A stretch of 64,000 nt of DNA from Mycolicibacterium flavescens (GTDB lineage Bacteria; Actinomycetota; Actinomycetes; Mycobacteriales; Mycobacteriaceae). The stretch covers positions 2,170,001 to 2,234,000 of the forward strand of contig LR134353.1 of assembly GCA_900637135.1 (NCBI GenBank), in the 5' to 3' direction. The position numbers and the translations under genes were made by a program. Under the pieces are notes generated by a model. That model saw only the letters and a program-made list of their open reading frames with translations, did not search any database and was not told the DNA's origin. Below are positions 28,158 to 37,159 of the stretch, piece by piece. The first letter of the stretch is position 1, and each line of letters begins with the position of its first letter.

Positions 28158-29120
28158 CTAGCCGTCGAGCCCGTCGAGGGCCTTCTGCAGCCGCCCGATC
28201 GATGACGTGACGCCGTAGGTTTCGGCGAGTGTGACGACCTTGCGGGGATGCTCGGCGGACAGCGGCAGCGTGTCGCTCGGGGTCGACCAGTCCAGGTCGG
28301 CGTCGGTGGCCACCTTGACCACCGGGGCCGCCGCCTCGATGTAGTCGGCGGCCTTGAGCAGCTTGGTTCGGTACGCCTTGCTCATCTTCGACTTCGGGTC
28401 GTTGGCCGCGGCGAGGATGTTCTCCAGCGAGCCGTGCTGTGCCAGCAGCGTTGCGGCTGTCTTCTCTCCGATACCGGGCACGCCGGGCAGGCCGTCGCTC
28501 GGATCGCCGCGCAGCAGTGCCAGTTCGGCGTACGCCGGGCCCGCCCTATCCACCGGAACCCCGTACGTCTCGGCCACTTCCTTCGGACCCCATTTGGTGG
28601 CCTTGGCCAGGCCGCGGCCCAGGTAGAGCACCCGCACGGAGACCGGTTCGTCGCGCACCAACTGCAGCAGGTCGCGATCGCCGCTGACCACCACGACGGG
28701 ATCGCGCTTCTCACGCGCGGCCAGCGTGCCCAGCACGTCGTCGGCTTCGCACTCCGCAGCGCCCGCGGTCGGGATGCCGAACGCGTCGAGGATCTCGAAG
28801 ATCATGTCCACCTGCGGGGTGAGCTCGTCGGGCACCTCCTCGACGTCGGGCTCGCCCTCGGGGTTCTCCTCGAGCACGCGGTGCGCCTTGTAGGACGGAA
28901 TGAGGTCGACGCGCCATTGCGGTCGCCAGTCGTCGTCGCGGCACACCACGAGCCGGCCGGGGCGCTCCCGGGTGATCACCGTGGCCATCGCGTCCAGGAA
29001 GCCGCGCAGCGCGTTCACGGGGCGGCCGTCGGGCGCGGTGATCGAGTTGGGCACCCCGAAGTAGGAGCGAAACCACATGCTGGCGCCGTCGAGCAGGACG
29101 AGGGGAGCGGCCACGGTCAC
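28158..29120 (-). CDS. 5'-3' exonuclease (PolA N-terminal/flap type)
   Basis: A 320-residue nuclease equivalent to Rv2090. [20 protein letters not shown] gives the first acidic metal ligand, [13 protein letters not shown] and [12 protein letters not shown] the central acidic cluster, and [20 protein letters not shown] the helix-three-turn-helix DNA-binding motif. It is a standalone homologue of the 5' nuclease domain of DNA polymerase I, probably removing RNA primers or flaps. The GTG at 29120 is chosen because the upstream frame (to 29768) is antisense to pepE. Confidence 0.87.
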   Translation of the reverse strand: MTVAAPLVLLDGASMWFRSYFGVPNSITAPDGRPVNALRGFLDAMATVITRERPGRLVVCRDDDWRPQWRVDLIPSYKAHRVLEENPEGEPDVEEVPDELTPQVDMIFEILDAFGIPTAGAAECEADDVLGTLAAREKRDPVVVVSGDRDLLQLVRDEPVSVRVLYLGRGLAKATKWGPKEVAETYGVPVDRAGPAYAELALLRGDPSDGLPGVPGIGEKTAATLLAQHGSLENILAAANDPKSKMSKAYRTKLLKAADYIEAAAPVVKVATDADLDWSTPSDTLPLSAEHPRKVVTLAETYGVTSSIGRLQKALDGLDG

Positions 29121-29183
29121 TGACAGTAGCGCGACCGACGAGCGCGGTCGCCACCGATGCGGGCGCGGATTAGCCTGAATCCC

Positions 29184-30311
29184 ATGACGGCCAACCGATT
29201 CAGCACCGATGTCTACGCCTCCCGGCTGCGTGCCGCCGCGTCGGCCGCCGCCGATGCCGGCCTGGCGGGCCTGGTCATCACGCCGGGCTACGACCTGCGC
29301 TATCTGGTCGGTTCGCGCGCGCAGACCTTTGAGCGGCTCACCGCGCTGGTGCTGCCGGCTGACGGCGAGGCGACCATCGTGGTGCCCCGGCTGGAGTTGG
29401 CGGCGCTCAAGGAGTCGGCGGTGCCTGAACTCGGCTTGACGGTGCGCGACTGGGTCGACGGTGACGACCCGTACGCGCTCGTGGGCGAGGCGCTCGGCGG
29501 GGGGACGGTGAAGAGCGCCGTGACCGATTCCATGCCCGCCCTGCACCTGCTTCCTCTCGCCGAGGTCCTCGGCGCGGTGCCGGTGCTGGCCACCGACGTG
29601 CTGCGCCGGCTGCGGATGATCAAGGATCCGGCCGAGATCGACGCGCTGCGCAAGGCGGGTGCGGCCATCGACCGGGTGCACGCCAGGGTGCCCGACTTCC
29701 TGGTGCCCGGCCGCACTGAAGCCGACGTCGCCGCCGATATCGCCGAAGCCATTGTCGCCGAGGGACATTCGGAGGTCGCATTCATCATCGTCGGTTCAGG
29801 GCCGCACGGTGCCGACCCGCACCACGAGTGTTCGGACCGCGAACTGCTCGCCGGTGACATCGTGGTCGTCGACATCGGCGGACCGTACGAGCCCGGCTAC
29901 AACTCCGATTCCACCCGGACCTACAGCATCGGCGAACCGGACGCCGACATCGCCCGTCGCTACGCGGTGCTGCAGCGCGCCCAGCGCGCCGCGGTCGATG
30001 CGGTCCGGCCCGGCGTCACCGCCGAACAGGTCGACGCCGCCGCCCGCGACGTGCTGGCCGCCGAGGGCCTGGCCGACGCGTTCGTGCACCGCACCGGCCA
30101 CGGCATCGGACTGTCGGTGCACGAGGAGCCCTACATCGTCGCCGGCAACACGCTGACCCTCGAGGAGGGCATGGCGTTCTCCGTCGAGCCGGGCATCTAC
30201 TTTCCCGGCGAGTGGGGCGCGCGCATCGAGGACATCGTGGTCGTCACCGCCGACGGCGCGGAGCCGGTGAACAACCGGCCGCACGAGTTGGTGGTCGTGC
30301 CCGTCGGCTGA
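29184..30311 (+). CDS. pepE: Xaa-Pro dipeptidase/aminopeptidase PepE
   Basis: A 375-residue creatinase-fold metallopeptidase. The C-terminal pita-bread domain carries all five metal ligands: [31 protein letters not shown] and RIEDIVVV. The N-terminal domain includes [17 protein letters not shown]. It cleaves the bond before proline in short peptides. The ATG at 29184 matches the 375-residue M. tuberculosis PepE; the upstream ATG is rejected. It lies near proteasome genes but no specific coupling is shown. Confidence 0.92.
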   Translation: MTANRFSTDVYASRLRAAASAAADAGLAGLVITPGYDLRYLVGSRAQTFERLTALVLPADGEATIVVPRLELAALKESAVPELGLTVRDWVDGDDPYALVGEALGGGTVKSAVTDSMPALHLLPLAEVLGAVPVLATDVLRRLRMIKDPAEIDALRKAGAAIDRVHARVPDFLVPGRTEADVAADIAEAIVAEGHSEVAFIIVGSGPHGADPHHECSDRELLAGDIVVVDIGGPYEPGYNSDSTRTYSIGEPDADIARRYAVLQRAQRAAVDAVRPGVTAEQVDAAARDVLAAEGLADAFVHRTGHGIGLSVHEEPYIVAGNTLTLEEGMAFSVEPGIYFPGEWGARIEDIVVVTADGAEPVNNRPHELVVVPVG

Positions 30312-30319
30312 GCCGCGGT

Positions 30320-30745
30320 TTAGTCGGCGACCCGGTCCAGCAGGTCCGAGGAGCCCAGCACCCGCTCGACACGGACCTCGATCACAACGCGTTTCGGGTT
30401 GACCCGCGGCGTGCGGTAGCGCTGTGCGTAGCGCAATTCGGCGTCGCGGACGGCGTCGGGATCGGTGTTGACCTTGGCCTTGCCCTCGAGCGACAACCAC
30501 CGCGCACCGTCGACCTGGCTCAGCACCGCGACGCCTTGGCGCTCGGCGTTCACGGCCTTCTGGGACCCGCCGCTGGTGATGACGCGGGCGATGTGGGTCG
30601 CCGGGTCGAAGGTGAAACCGACGGCGACGACATGCGGCGAGTTGTCCGAACGCAGGGTCGTCAGCATGGCGAGATGACGCTCGGACAAGAACGCGAGCGC
30701 GTCGGTGGTGAGCCGGGTGGTCGCCCGGCGGCTGGACTGGGCCAT
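30320..30745 (-). CDS. F420-dependent biliverdin reductase (Rv2074-like)
   Basis: A 141-residue split beta-barrel protein of the FDOR-B class. The stretches [31 protein letters not shown] and [21 protein letters not shown] are nearly identical to those I recall for Rv2074, which reduces biliverdin with reduced F420 and was once called a pyridoxamine oxidase. Start ATG; convergent with pepE (8-bp gap) and divergent from the SDR gene (35 bp). Confidence 0.87.
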   Translation of the reverse strand: MAQSSRRATTRLTTDALAFLSERHLAMLTTLRSDNSPHVVAVGFTFDPATHIARVITSGGSQKAVNAERQGVAVLSQVDGARWLSLEGKAKVNTDPDAVRDAELRYAQRYRTPRVNPKRVVIEVRVERVLGSSDLLDRVAD

Positions 30746-30780
30746 CGGGCTTCACCGTAGCGCAGGACATAATCGCAGCC

Positions 30781-31539
30781 ATGACAGACACGGCTGACTC
30801 TCGTCCGCCCTTGGTCGTGGTCTTCGGCGGGCGCAGCGAGATCGGCCTCGAGGTGGCCACGCGCCTGGCACCCGGAGCGGTGGTGCTGCTGGCGGCGCGC
30901 CGCTCCAACGAGCTGGCCGCGGAGGTGTCCGCCGTCCGCGCGGCCGGCGCCGTCACCGTGCACGTGCGCGAGTTCGACGCCGACGACCTGGACTCCCACG
31001 GACCGCTCGTCGACTCCATCGTCGCCGAACACGGCCCGGTCGACACCGCGGTGCTCGCCTTCGGCATCCTCGGCGATCAGGCCCTGGCGGAGAAGGATCC
31101 CGCGCACGCCGCGGCGATCGTGCACACCGACTTCGTCGCCCAGGTCAGCCTGTTGACCGTGCTGGCCGCGACGATGCGCGGCGCGGGCGCCGGGGCCATT
31201 GTCGCGTTCTCGTCGGTGGCCGGCGTCCGGGTGCGACGCGCCAACTACGTCTACGGGTCCGCGAAGGCGGGGCTGGACGGGTTCTGCAGCGGGCTCGCCG
31301 ACGCCCTGCACGGCTCGGGGGTGCACCTGCTCGTGGTTCGGCCGGGTTTCGTGATCGGGCGGATGACCGAGGGCATGGCACCGGCGCCGCTGTCCAGCAC
31401 GCCCGGGCGGGTCGCCGACGCCACCGTGCGTGCGCTGCGTAAGGGCCGCGCCACGGTGTGGGTACCCGCGCCGCTGGCCGTGCTGGCGGCGGCGTTCCGG
31501 ATGACGCCGCGGTTCGTGTGGCGGAGGTTACCGCGGTGA
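30781..31539 (+). CDS. Short-chain dehydrogenase/reductase (Rv2073c-like)
   Basis: A 252-residue NAD(P)-dependent oxidoreductase. VVVFGGRSEIGLEVA is the cofactor-binding glycine motif in the GG-x-x-E-I-G form also seen in DprE2-like SDRs. Ser in IVAFSSVAG and YGSAK give the catalytic Ser-Tyr-Lys. Its stop overlaps the cobL GTG, so it is translationally coupled to the corrin genes. There is no known requirement for an SDR at this step, so it may only share the transcript. Confidence 0.85.
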   Translation: MTDTADSRPPLVVVFGGRSEIGLEVATRLAPGAVVLLAARRSNELAAEVSAVRAAGAVTVHVREFDADDLDSHGPLVDSIVAEHGPVDTAVLAFGILGDQALAEKDPAHAAAIVHTDFVAQVSLLTVLAATMRGAGAGAIVAFSSVAGVRVRRANYVYGSAKAGLDGFCSGLADALHGSGVHLLVVRPGFVIGRMTEGMAPAPLSSTPGRVADATVRALRKGRATVWVPAPLAVLAAAFRMTPRFVWRRLPR

Positions 31540-32714
31540 TCGTCGTCGTCGGCATCGGCGCCGACGGAATGCCCGGACTGTCGCCGGTCGCAAAGGCCGA
31601 ACTCGCAAGAGCCATCGTGATTTGCGGCTCGCGGCGCCAACTGGAGCTACTCGACGACACCGTCACCGCGCCGCGGCGGGAGTGGCCGTCACCGATGCTG
31701 CCCGCCCTGCGCACGCTGCTCGACGGGGCCGAGGGCGACGTGCACGTGGTGGCCAGCGGCGACCCGCTGCTGCATGGCGTCGGCAACTCGCTGATCCGGC
31801 TGTACGGCGCGCACCGGGTGGCGGTGCTGCCGCACGTGTCGTCGGTGACCCTGGCCTGCTCGCGGGTGGGCTGGGCGGTGCAGGACACCGAGGTCATCAG
31901 CCTGGTGTCGGCTGACCCGCACATCGCGGTGCGCCGCGGCGGGCAGGCGGTCGTGATGTCGCGCGACCGTTCCACTCCCGCGGCGTTGGCGCGTCTGCTG
32001 ACCGACACCGGCCGCGGCGATTCCGAGGTCAGCGTGCTCGAGCAACTGGGCGGACCAGCCGAGCGGCGCCGGACCGCCACAGCACGGGAATGGGCGGCGC
32101 GGCCTCCCGGTGACGTCGACGACCTCAACGTGGTCGCGGTGCGCTACCTGCCCGACGAGCGGCGGCTCGGGGTGCTGCCCGACGACATGTTCGCCAACGA
32201 CGGTCAGATCACCAAACAACCGGTGCGCGCGGTGACGCTGGCCGCCCTGGCGCCGCGGCCCGGCGAAATGCTCTGGGACGTCGGAGCCGGATCGGGCAGC
32301 ATCGCGATCGAATGGTGTCGTAGCGGGCCGGGTTGCCGCGCGGTGGCGTTCGAACGCGACGAGCAACGCCGCAAACGCATCACCGAGAACAGCGTTGCGT
32401 TCGGTGCGCGCGTCGAGGTGCAGGGCAATGCGCCCGGTTCTTTCGACTCCGTACCGGCGCCCGACGCCGTCTTCATCGGCGGCGGCATCACCCAACCCGG
32501 CCTGTTGGAGGCGTGCTTCGAGCGGTTGCCGTCCGGCGGCAGGCTCGTCGCGAACGCCGTCACGGTCGAATCCGAATCTCTTGTTGCTCAGTGGTATTCA
32601 CGTCGCGGCGGGGAGCTGCGGCGCTTCGAGTACCACCGCGGAGAGCCGCTCGGCGGCTTCACCGGCTGGCGCCCTGCCATGCCCATCACCCAGTGGACGG
32701 TGACCAAACGATGA
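31536..32714 (+). CDS. cobL: Precorrin-6Y C5,15-methyltransferase/decarboxylase CobL
   Basis: A 392-residue bifunctional enzyme of aerobic cobalamin synthesis. The N-terminal CbiE-like half begins VIVVVGIGADGMPGLSPVA and contains DVHVVASGDPLLHG. The C-terminal CbiT-like half includes PGEMLWDVGAGSGSIAIEW (SAM site) and PDAVFIGGGIT. It methylates C5 and C15 and decarboxylates the C12 acetate. GTG start overlapping the SDR stop; its stop overlaps cobM (ATGA). Confidence 0.95.
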   Translation: MIVVVGIGADGMPGLSPVAKAELARAIVICGSRRQLELLDDTVTAPRREWPSPMLPALRTLLDGAEGDVHVVASGDPLLHGVGNSLIRLYGAHRVAVLPHVSSVTLACSRVGWAVQDTEVISLVSADPHIAVRRGGQAVVMSRDRSTPAALARLLTDTGRGDSEVSVLEQLGGPAERRRTATAREWAARPPGDVDDLNVVAVRYLPDERRLGVLPDDMFANDGQITKQPVRAVTLAALAPRPGEMLWDVGAGSGSIAIEWCRSGPGCRAVAFERDEQRRKRITENSVAFGARVEVQGNAPGSFDSVPAPDAVFIGGGITQPGLLEACFERLPSGGRLVANAVTVESESLVAQWYSRRGGELRRFEYHRGEPLGGFTGWRPAMPITQWTVTKR

Positions 32715-33466
32715 CCGTCTACTTCATCGGCGCCGGCCCCGGTGCTGCCGACCTGATCACCGTTCGGGGACAGCGACTGCTGCAGCGCTGCCCGGTCTGC
32801 CTCTATGCCGGCTCGATCATGCCCGAGGATCTGCTCGCGCTGTGCCCGCCGAACGCGCGCGTCGTCGACACCGGGCCGTTGACACTCGACCAGATCATCA
32901 CCGAACTCGCCGACGCCCACGCCGCGAATCTCGATGTGGCGCGGCTGCACTCCGGCGATCCCTCGATCTACAGTGCCCTGGCCGAACAGTGCCGCCGCCT
33001 CGACGAAATCGACATCGACTACGAAATCGTGCCCGGTGTACCGGCATTCGCCGCGGCTGCGGCCGCACTGGGCCGCGAGCTCACGGTTCCCGGTGTCGCG
33101 CAGACGGTCACACTGACCCGGGTGGCCACCCTGTCGACTGCGATGCCGCCGGGGGAGGACCTGCAGACACTATCGGCGCCGGGCGCCACACTGGTGTTGC
33201 ACCTGGCGGCCGCGCAGATCGATACGATCGCCGCGGACCTGCTGGCCGGTGGTTACCGGCCCGAAACGCCCTGTGCGGTGGTCGCGTTCGCGTCGTGGCC
33301 CCAGCAGCAGGTGGTGCGCTGCAGGCTCGAGAATCTCGCGGAGCAGACGAAGGCGGCGGGCATCACCCGCACCGCGGTCATCGTCGTCGGCGACGTGCTG
33401 ACGGCCGAGGGGTTCGCCGACAGCTACCTGTACTCGTCGGGGCGGATACGGCGGGGACGACACTGA
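32711..33466 (+). CDS. cobM: Precorrin-4 C11-methyltransferase CobM
   Basis: A 251-residue SAM-dependent methyltransferase. MTVYFIGAGPGAADLITVRG, LHSGDPSIYSALAEQ and YEIVPGVPAFAAAAAALGRE are the classical corrin methylase motifs. It adds a methyl group at C11 of precorrin-4. ATG overlaps the cobL stop; its TGA shares a base with the cobK ATG. Confidence 0.95.
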   Translation: MTVYFIGAGPGAADLITVRGQRLLQRCPVCLYAGSIMPEDLLALCPPNARVVDTGPLTLDQIITELADAHAANLDVARLHSGDPSIYSALAEQCRRLDEIDIDYEIVPGVPAFAAAAAALGRELTVPGVAQTVTLTRVATLSTAMPPGEDLQTLSAPGATLVLHLAAAQIDTIAADLLAGGYRPETPCAVVAFASWPQQQVVRCRLENLAEQTKAAGITRTAVIVVGDVLTAEGFADSYLYSSGRIRRGRH

Positions 33467-34209
33467 TGCGAATCCTGTTGTTGGGCGGCACATCGGAGGC
33501 GCGTGCACTCGCCGCGCGGCTGCACCCCGACGTCGAGGTGATCAGCTCCCTCGCCGGACGGGTGCCCGACCCCGCGCTGCCGGTCGGCGACGTGCGCATC
33601 GGCGGGTTCGGTGGCGTCGAGGGCCTGCGGCAGTGGCTGCGCGGCGAACAGGTCGACGCCGTCGTGGACGCCACGCACCCGTACGCCGCCACGATGACCG
33701 CCCACGCCGCCGCCGTCTGCGCCGAACTGGAGTTGCCGCACCTGGTGGTGGCGCGACCCGCCTGGCCGGCCGGTGACGCGATCGTCGTCAATGACGATCG
33801 CGAGGCCGCGAAGGTCGTTGCCGCCGAGGGGTTTCAGCGGGTCTTTCTGACCACCGGGCGATCCGGCGCCGCGGCGTTCGGGAGCGTCGACGCGTGGTTC
33901 CTTATCCGTGCCGTCACCCCACCCGATGTCGGGGACCTGCCGTCGCGGCATCAGGTCCTGCTGTCGCGCGGGCCGTACCGCTACGACGAGGAGCTGGCGC
34001 TGCTGCGTGAGCATCGCATCGACGCGCTGGTCACCAAGAACAGCGGCGGGTCGATGACGCGGCCCAAGCTGGACGCCGCCGCCGCGCTGGGGGTCGCGGT
34101 GGTGATGGTGGACCGGCCACCGCTGCCCGCGGGGGTGACCAGCGTCGCCACGGCGGATGAGGCGGTCGAATGGGTCACGGCGATTCGGAAGGCGCCGACG
34201 AGCGACTGA
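33466..34209 (+). CDS. cobK: Precorrin-6A reductase CobK
   Basis: A 247-residue NADPH-dependent reductase of the corrin ring. It begins MRILLLGGTSEARALAARL and includes VDAVVDATHPYAATMTAHAA and LVTKNSGGSMTRPKLDAA, diagnostic for CobK/CbiJ. It reduces the C18-C19 double bond of precorrin-6A. Last gene of the SDR-cobL-cobM-cobK run; a pseudogene follows on the other strand 23 bp later. Confidence 0.95.
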   Translation: MRILLLGGTSEARALAARLHPDVEVISSLAGRVPDPALPVGDVRIGGFGGVEGLRQWLRGEQVDAVVDATHPYAATMTAHAAAVCAELELPHLVVARPAWPAGDAIVVNDDREAAKVVAAEGFQRVFLTTGRSGAAAFGSVDAWFLIRAVTPPDVGDLPSRHQVLLSRGPYRYDEELALLREHRIDALVTKNSGGSMTRPKLDAAAALGVAVVMVDRPPLPAGVTSVATADEAVEWVTAIRKAPTSD

Positions 34210-34232
34210 CTGCAGGGCTCTTGCGCGGTGGC

Positions 34233-34502
34233 TCACTGCCTCGCAGCAGAGTGGGCACCGATCATCAGGGCTGCGAGGTCGTCGGGTTCGAGGAACGACG
34301 GTGGAGGGGGCGGCCCCCAGGCGTAGAGCCCCCGCAGGCCGTGAAGCACCTCTGGGCTCCACAGTTCGTCTTCCGGAACGGTATCCATGTAGGAGTAGTA
34401 CTCCGAGAAGTTGCCCGCCGGATCCTTCAGATACCAGAAGAAGTCAGGGGATTCTGCAGTGCCACGGTCGAGCAAGCTGGGAGCAGCAACCGCCTCGATC
34501 AT
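34233..34502 (-). pseudogene. Truncated VOC-family (extradiol dioxygenase-like) protein
   Basis: An 89-codon frame encoding FFWYLKDPAGNFSEYYSYMD and LYAWGPPPPPSFLEPDD, the C-terminal portion of a vicinal oxygen chelate protein of the glyoxalase/extradiol dioxygenase class. The N-terminal metal-binding module is missing; sequence upstream (34503-34543) shows no continuation and the neighbouring gene ends at 34544. The remaining Glu of FSEY would be a metal ligand. It is most simply a remnant left after deletion or insertion. Confidence 0.6.
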
Positions 34503-34543
34503 CCGCGGCCTGCGGGCACCGACTTCCTACTTCACCGGTCGGC

Positions 34544-35614
34544 CTACCGATACGATGCGATGAGCTCCATGGTCTCCAGTTCGCGGATCGCCCGGCAGCC
34601 GCGGCTCAACATCGCCAGCATCATCTCGTCGCCTCGCTCGGTCGACGTCGCGAACGCTGTACCGAGCGCCACGAGCAGCGGCGCCTGCACGACGCCAAGA
34701 CGGTAGTCGTTCCAGCAGGTGGCGAGATTGTAATCACCGACGCCGTAACCGATCAGCGCACGGTGGTAGCGCTCGACGAGGTCACGCTCGATCTGCGCGC
34801 GCACCGCCGGTTCGAGGCTGGTTGCGGTGAAGTACGCGAGGTCGCGCGTCGGTAGCCCGATGCCGATGGTCTGCCAGTCGACCACCGTGATGCGGGTGTG
34901 GTCGGGATCGAACAACATGTTGTCGAGCCGGTAGTCGCCATGCATGAGTGCGTAGCGGTCCGGTTCGGCCTTCAGCCAGTCGGTGACCGAAGCCATTGCC
35001 GCGGACAGTGTTTCCTGATCCTCGGGGCTGATCGACGATCCGAGGCGGTCGATGACGATGTCGGCGGCCATCTTGCAGACATCGCCCATGTCCTTGGCGG
35101 CTTCGTCGTCACCGGGTTTCGGCATGACGATGGCGGACAGGTCCATCCATTCGGGCGCGCACCAACTCGGGCCGTGCAGCCCGGCCAGCGCTTCGACGGC
35201 CAGCCGCGCCTCGGTTGGGCTGCACCCGGCGATCTGGTCGCCCTGCACCGCGGGCGCCATATCCGAGAGCAGGAGGACGACGTCGGTGCCGTCGTCGGAG
35301 ATGTCCTGATGGAAACTGCGCGGGACGGGAATTCGCATCCGGTCGGCGATCAGCGAGTAGAACTCGACCTCGGATCGGTATCCCAGCGCAACCCGCTCCC
35401 GCACCGCGTCGTCCTGCGCGGACAGCTTGATCGCGAACGAGGCGGGCAGGTCGGTGTCCGCGCCGTATGTCGCCGACACTCGGTACGTGGCGCCGGTCTG
35501 GCCCGTTCCGATCGGCGTGACCTCGACCGTGTCGACGTCGGTTCTCAGCACTGATCCGAGCCACGCGGGCGTTACATCTTTAGGCCCCCGTGGAATGGCG
35601 AGTACGGATGTCAC
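34544..35614 (-). CDS. Aminoglycoside phosphotransferase-family (APH/ecdysteroid kinase-like) protein
   Basis: A 356-residue kinase-fold protein. MHGDYRLDNMLFD is the catalytic HGDxxxxN motif and TVVDWQTIGIG supplies the metal-binding Asp. The N-lobe has PIGTGQTGATYRVSATY and FAIKLSAQD with the ATP-anchoring Lys. Proteins of this kind in mycobacteria lie near lipid and steroid catabolism genes; the phosphorylated substrate is unknown. The start GTG at 35614 (VTSVLAIPRGPKDV) is chosen; the frame extends to 35884 through sequence antisense to the next gene. Antibiotic resistance is not implied. Confidence 0.75.
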   Translation of the reverse strand: MTSVLAIPRGPKDVTPAWLGSVLRTDVDTVEVTPIGTGQTGATYRVSATYGADTDLPASFAIKLSAQDDAVRERVALGYRSEVEFYSLIADRMRIPVPRSFHQDISDDGTDVVLLLSDMAPAVQGDQIAGCSPTEARLAVEALAGLHGPSWCAPEWMDLSAIVMPKPGDDEAAKDMGDVCKMAADIVIDRLGSSISPEDQETLSAAMASVTDWLKAEPDRYALMHGDYRLDNMLFDPDHTRITVVDWQTIGIGLPTRDLAYFTATSLEPAVRAQIERDLVERYHRALIGYGVGDYNLATCWNDYRLGVVQAPLLVALGTAFATSTERGDEMMLAMLSRGCRAIRELETMELIASYR

Positions 35615-35643
35615 GCGCCGGACATTAACACCCTCGCGACGCG

Positions 35644-36402
35644 TCAGTGCCGGGTAAGGCGCAGCTTCCAGGCCTCCGGCCCGCGTTCGAGGTAGTCCAC
35701 CGAGATCCGGCCCGAGGTGCGGTCGTGCAGTTGGCGCAGCAGCGGCACCGGGTCGTGGGGAGCCACGAGCACCAACGCGCTCCCGACCGGAACCGCGTCG
35801 AACGCGCCGAACACCGTGGCGTGCCGGATCGAGTGCGGCACCTCGCGCACGTCGAGCACGGGCTCCTCGGCGTCGGCTCCGCAACCGCAGCTGTGGCCGC
35901 CCTCGGCATGGTGGTGCCCGCCGATCAGTTCGTGCATTCCGTCGAGGGAGTCTGCGAGCGAGATTTCCGGGTCGGAGGCGACGATCGGCAGGATCCGGTC
36001 GTTCTCGTCGATGAGGTGGGCCTCGAACACGACCCGCAGCGCGTGCCCGGCCGCCGCGGCACGCAGGGGAGACTGTTCGGTGCGGACGTGGTCCACCAGA
36101 CCGCCGATGACTCGGTGCGCGGCGATCATCGACTCGATCAGCGGCCGGGCCCGGTCGGTGTGGGCGGCGGCCGGATACAGCCGGGCCTCCTCGGCTGCGG
36201 CGTGCGGTAGCAACTCGTCGGTCAGAAATTCGGTGGCCGCGGCGCGCGCCGCTTCGAAACCGGCGCCGCCTTCGGCCGCCGACAACATCGCCTCGGTCAG
36301 CGTCTTGAGGTGTCCGGCCAGCTCAGCGTGGTGAGTCTTCACCGTCTCGGCCGCCTCCGCGTCCGCGGGTGTGGTGGCGACGATCAGTCCGTTGACAGTC
36401 AT
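35644..36402 (-). CDS. Hemerythrin-like HHE domain fused to DUF2249
   Basis: A 252-residue cytoplasmic protein. Residues about 20-160 are a four-helix hemerythrin-like domain with di-iron ligand candidates in TVKTHHAELAGHLKTL, LLPHAAAEEARLY, MIAAHRVIGGLVDHV and VFEAHLIDENDRILP. A His/Cys-rich linker (GGHHHAEGGHSCGCG) leads to a C-terminal DUF2249 domain (about 178-252). This combination is repeatedly found near denitrification genes and is thought to handle NO or damaged iron centres. It is divergent from the Cys-containing regulator and shares a palindromic operator region. Start ATG at 36402. Confidence 0.8.
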   Translation of the reverse strand: MTVNGLIVATTPADAEAAETVKTHHAELAGHLKTLTEAMLSAAEGGAGFEAARAAATEFLTDELLPHAAAEEARLYPAAAHTDRARPLIESMIAAHRVIGGLVDHVRTEQSPLRAAAAGHALRVVFEAHLIDENDRILPIVASDPEISLADSLDGMHELIGGHHHAEGGHSCGCGADAEEPVLDVREVPHSIRHATVFGAFDAVPVGSALVLVAPHDPVPLLRQLHDRTSGRISVDYLERGPEAWKLRLTRH

Positions 36403-36441
36403 GACGGATTCCTTTCGGCTGTGCTGGTCCTACAGCTAGCA

Positions 36442-36469
36442 ATTTACTACAATAATTTCCGTGGTAAAT
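36442..36469. promoter_or_regulatory. Palindromic operator between hemerythrin and regulator genes
   Basis: ATTTACTAC at 36442-36450 and GTGGTAAAT at 36461-36469 are inverted 9-bp arms with one mismatch and a 10-bp spacer (centre-to-centre about two helical turns). It is AT-rich in an otherwise GC-rich region. It overlaps the annotated GTG start of the regulator, implying autoregulation and possibly a leaderless transcript or a later start. Confidence 0.6.
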
Positions 36470-37159
36470 AGCGCACCGCCTCTCGGGCCTTCGCCGGTGC
36501 CGTCCGCAACCGGTCCCGTGCCGTTGTCGGGACAGCGGTTGAGGGTGCTCGAGCACGTGCGGGTGCACGCTCCGGTTCGGACTGTCGACGCGGCCCTCGA
36601 ACTGGGGCTGCATCAGAACACGGTGCGCGAGCACCTGGATGCGCTCGTCGACCTCGGCCTCGTCGAACGCACCACCGAACCCGCCGCCGGACGTGGCCGG
36701 CCGGCGGCGCTGTACCGGCCCTCGGCGGCGGACCCCGCGTTGCGGGTCCGCGACTACGCCAGCCTCGCGACGGCGCTGGCCGGGCACATCGCCCGGACCA
36801 GCGCCGAGCCCGAGCGCGACGCCCGCGCGGCCGGCGTCGAATGGGGCCGCGAGGTAGCCGAGGAGATCGGCCGCACCGACAGTGATCCGCGCCAGGCGGT
36901 CCTCGATGCACTGGCCCGGCTGGGTTTTGCTCCCGAAGACGACGGGCCGCAGCGTGGGGTGGCGCTGCGGCGCTGTCCGCTGCTCGAGGCCGCCCGTCGC
37001 TACCCGAGCGTGGTCTGCCAGGTCCACCTCGGCATCGTCGAGGGGTTGCTGCACAGCGTCGATGCGCCGACCGGGCCGGGCCTGGACCTGATCCCGTTCG
37101 CCGAACCCGGCGCCTGTCGGCTGTTCCTACCCGATCCGGTGGTGAAAAGCCATGACTGA
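36461..37159 (+). CDS. SufR-like winged-helix regulator with conserved cysteines
   Basis: A 232-residue DNA-binding protein. A winged helix occupies about residues 25-85 (LRVLEHVRVHAPVRTVDAAL, HQNTVREHLDALVDLGLVER). The C-terminal half has Cys172, Cys186 and Cys219 in RRCPLLEAARRYPSVVCQVH and FAEPGACRLF, matching the Fe-S ligand region of SufR-type regulators. An Fe-S cluster sensing NO or redox state is inferred. Start GTG at 36461 overlaps a palindrome, so initiation could also be at GTG codons near residue 13 or 20. It overlaps the downstream membrane gene by 8 bp and is divergent from the hemerythrin gene. Confidence 0.72.
   Translation: MVNSAPPLGPSPVPSATGPVPLSGQRLRVLEHVRVHAPVRTVDAALELGLHQNTVREHLDALVDLGLVERTTEPAAGRGRPAALYRPSAADPALRVRDYASLATALAGHIARTSAEPERDARAAGVEWGREVAEEIGRTDSDPRQAVLDALARLGFAPEDDGPQRGVALRRCPLLEAARRYPSVVCQVHLGIVEGLLHSVDAPTGPGLDLIPFAEPGACRLFLPDPVVKSHD

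Noticed and set aside
34544..35614. Aminoglycoside resistance gene
   Set aside because: Only the general APH kinase fold is evident; such proteins are common in mycobacteria with non-antibiotic substrates.
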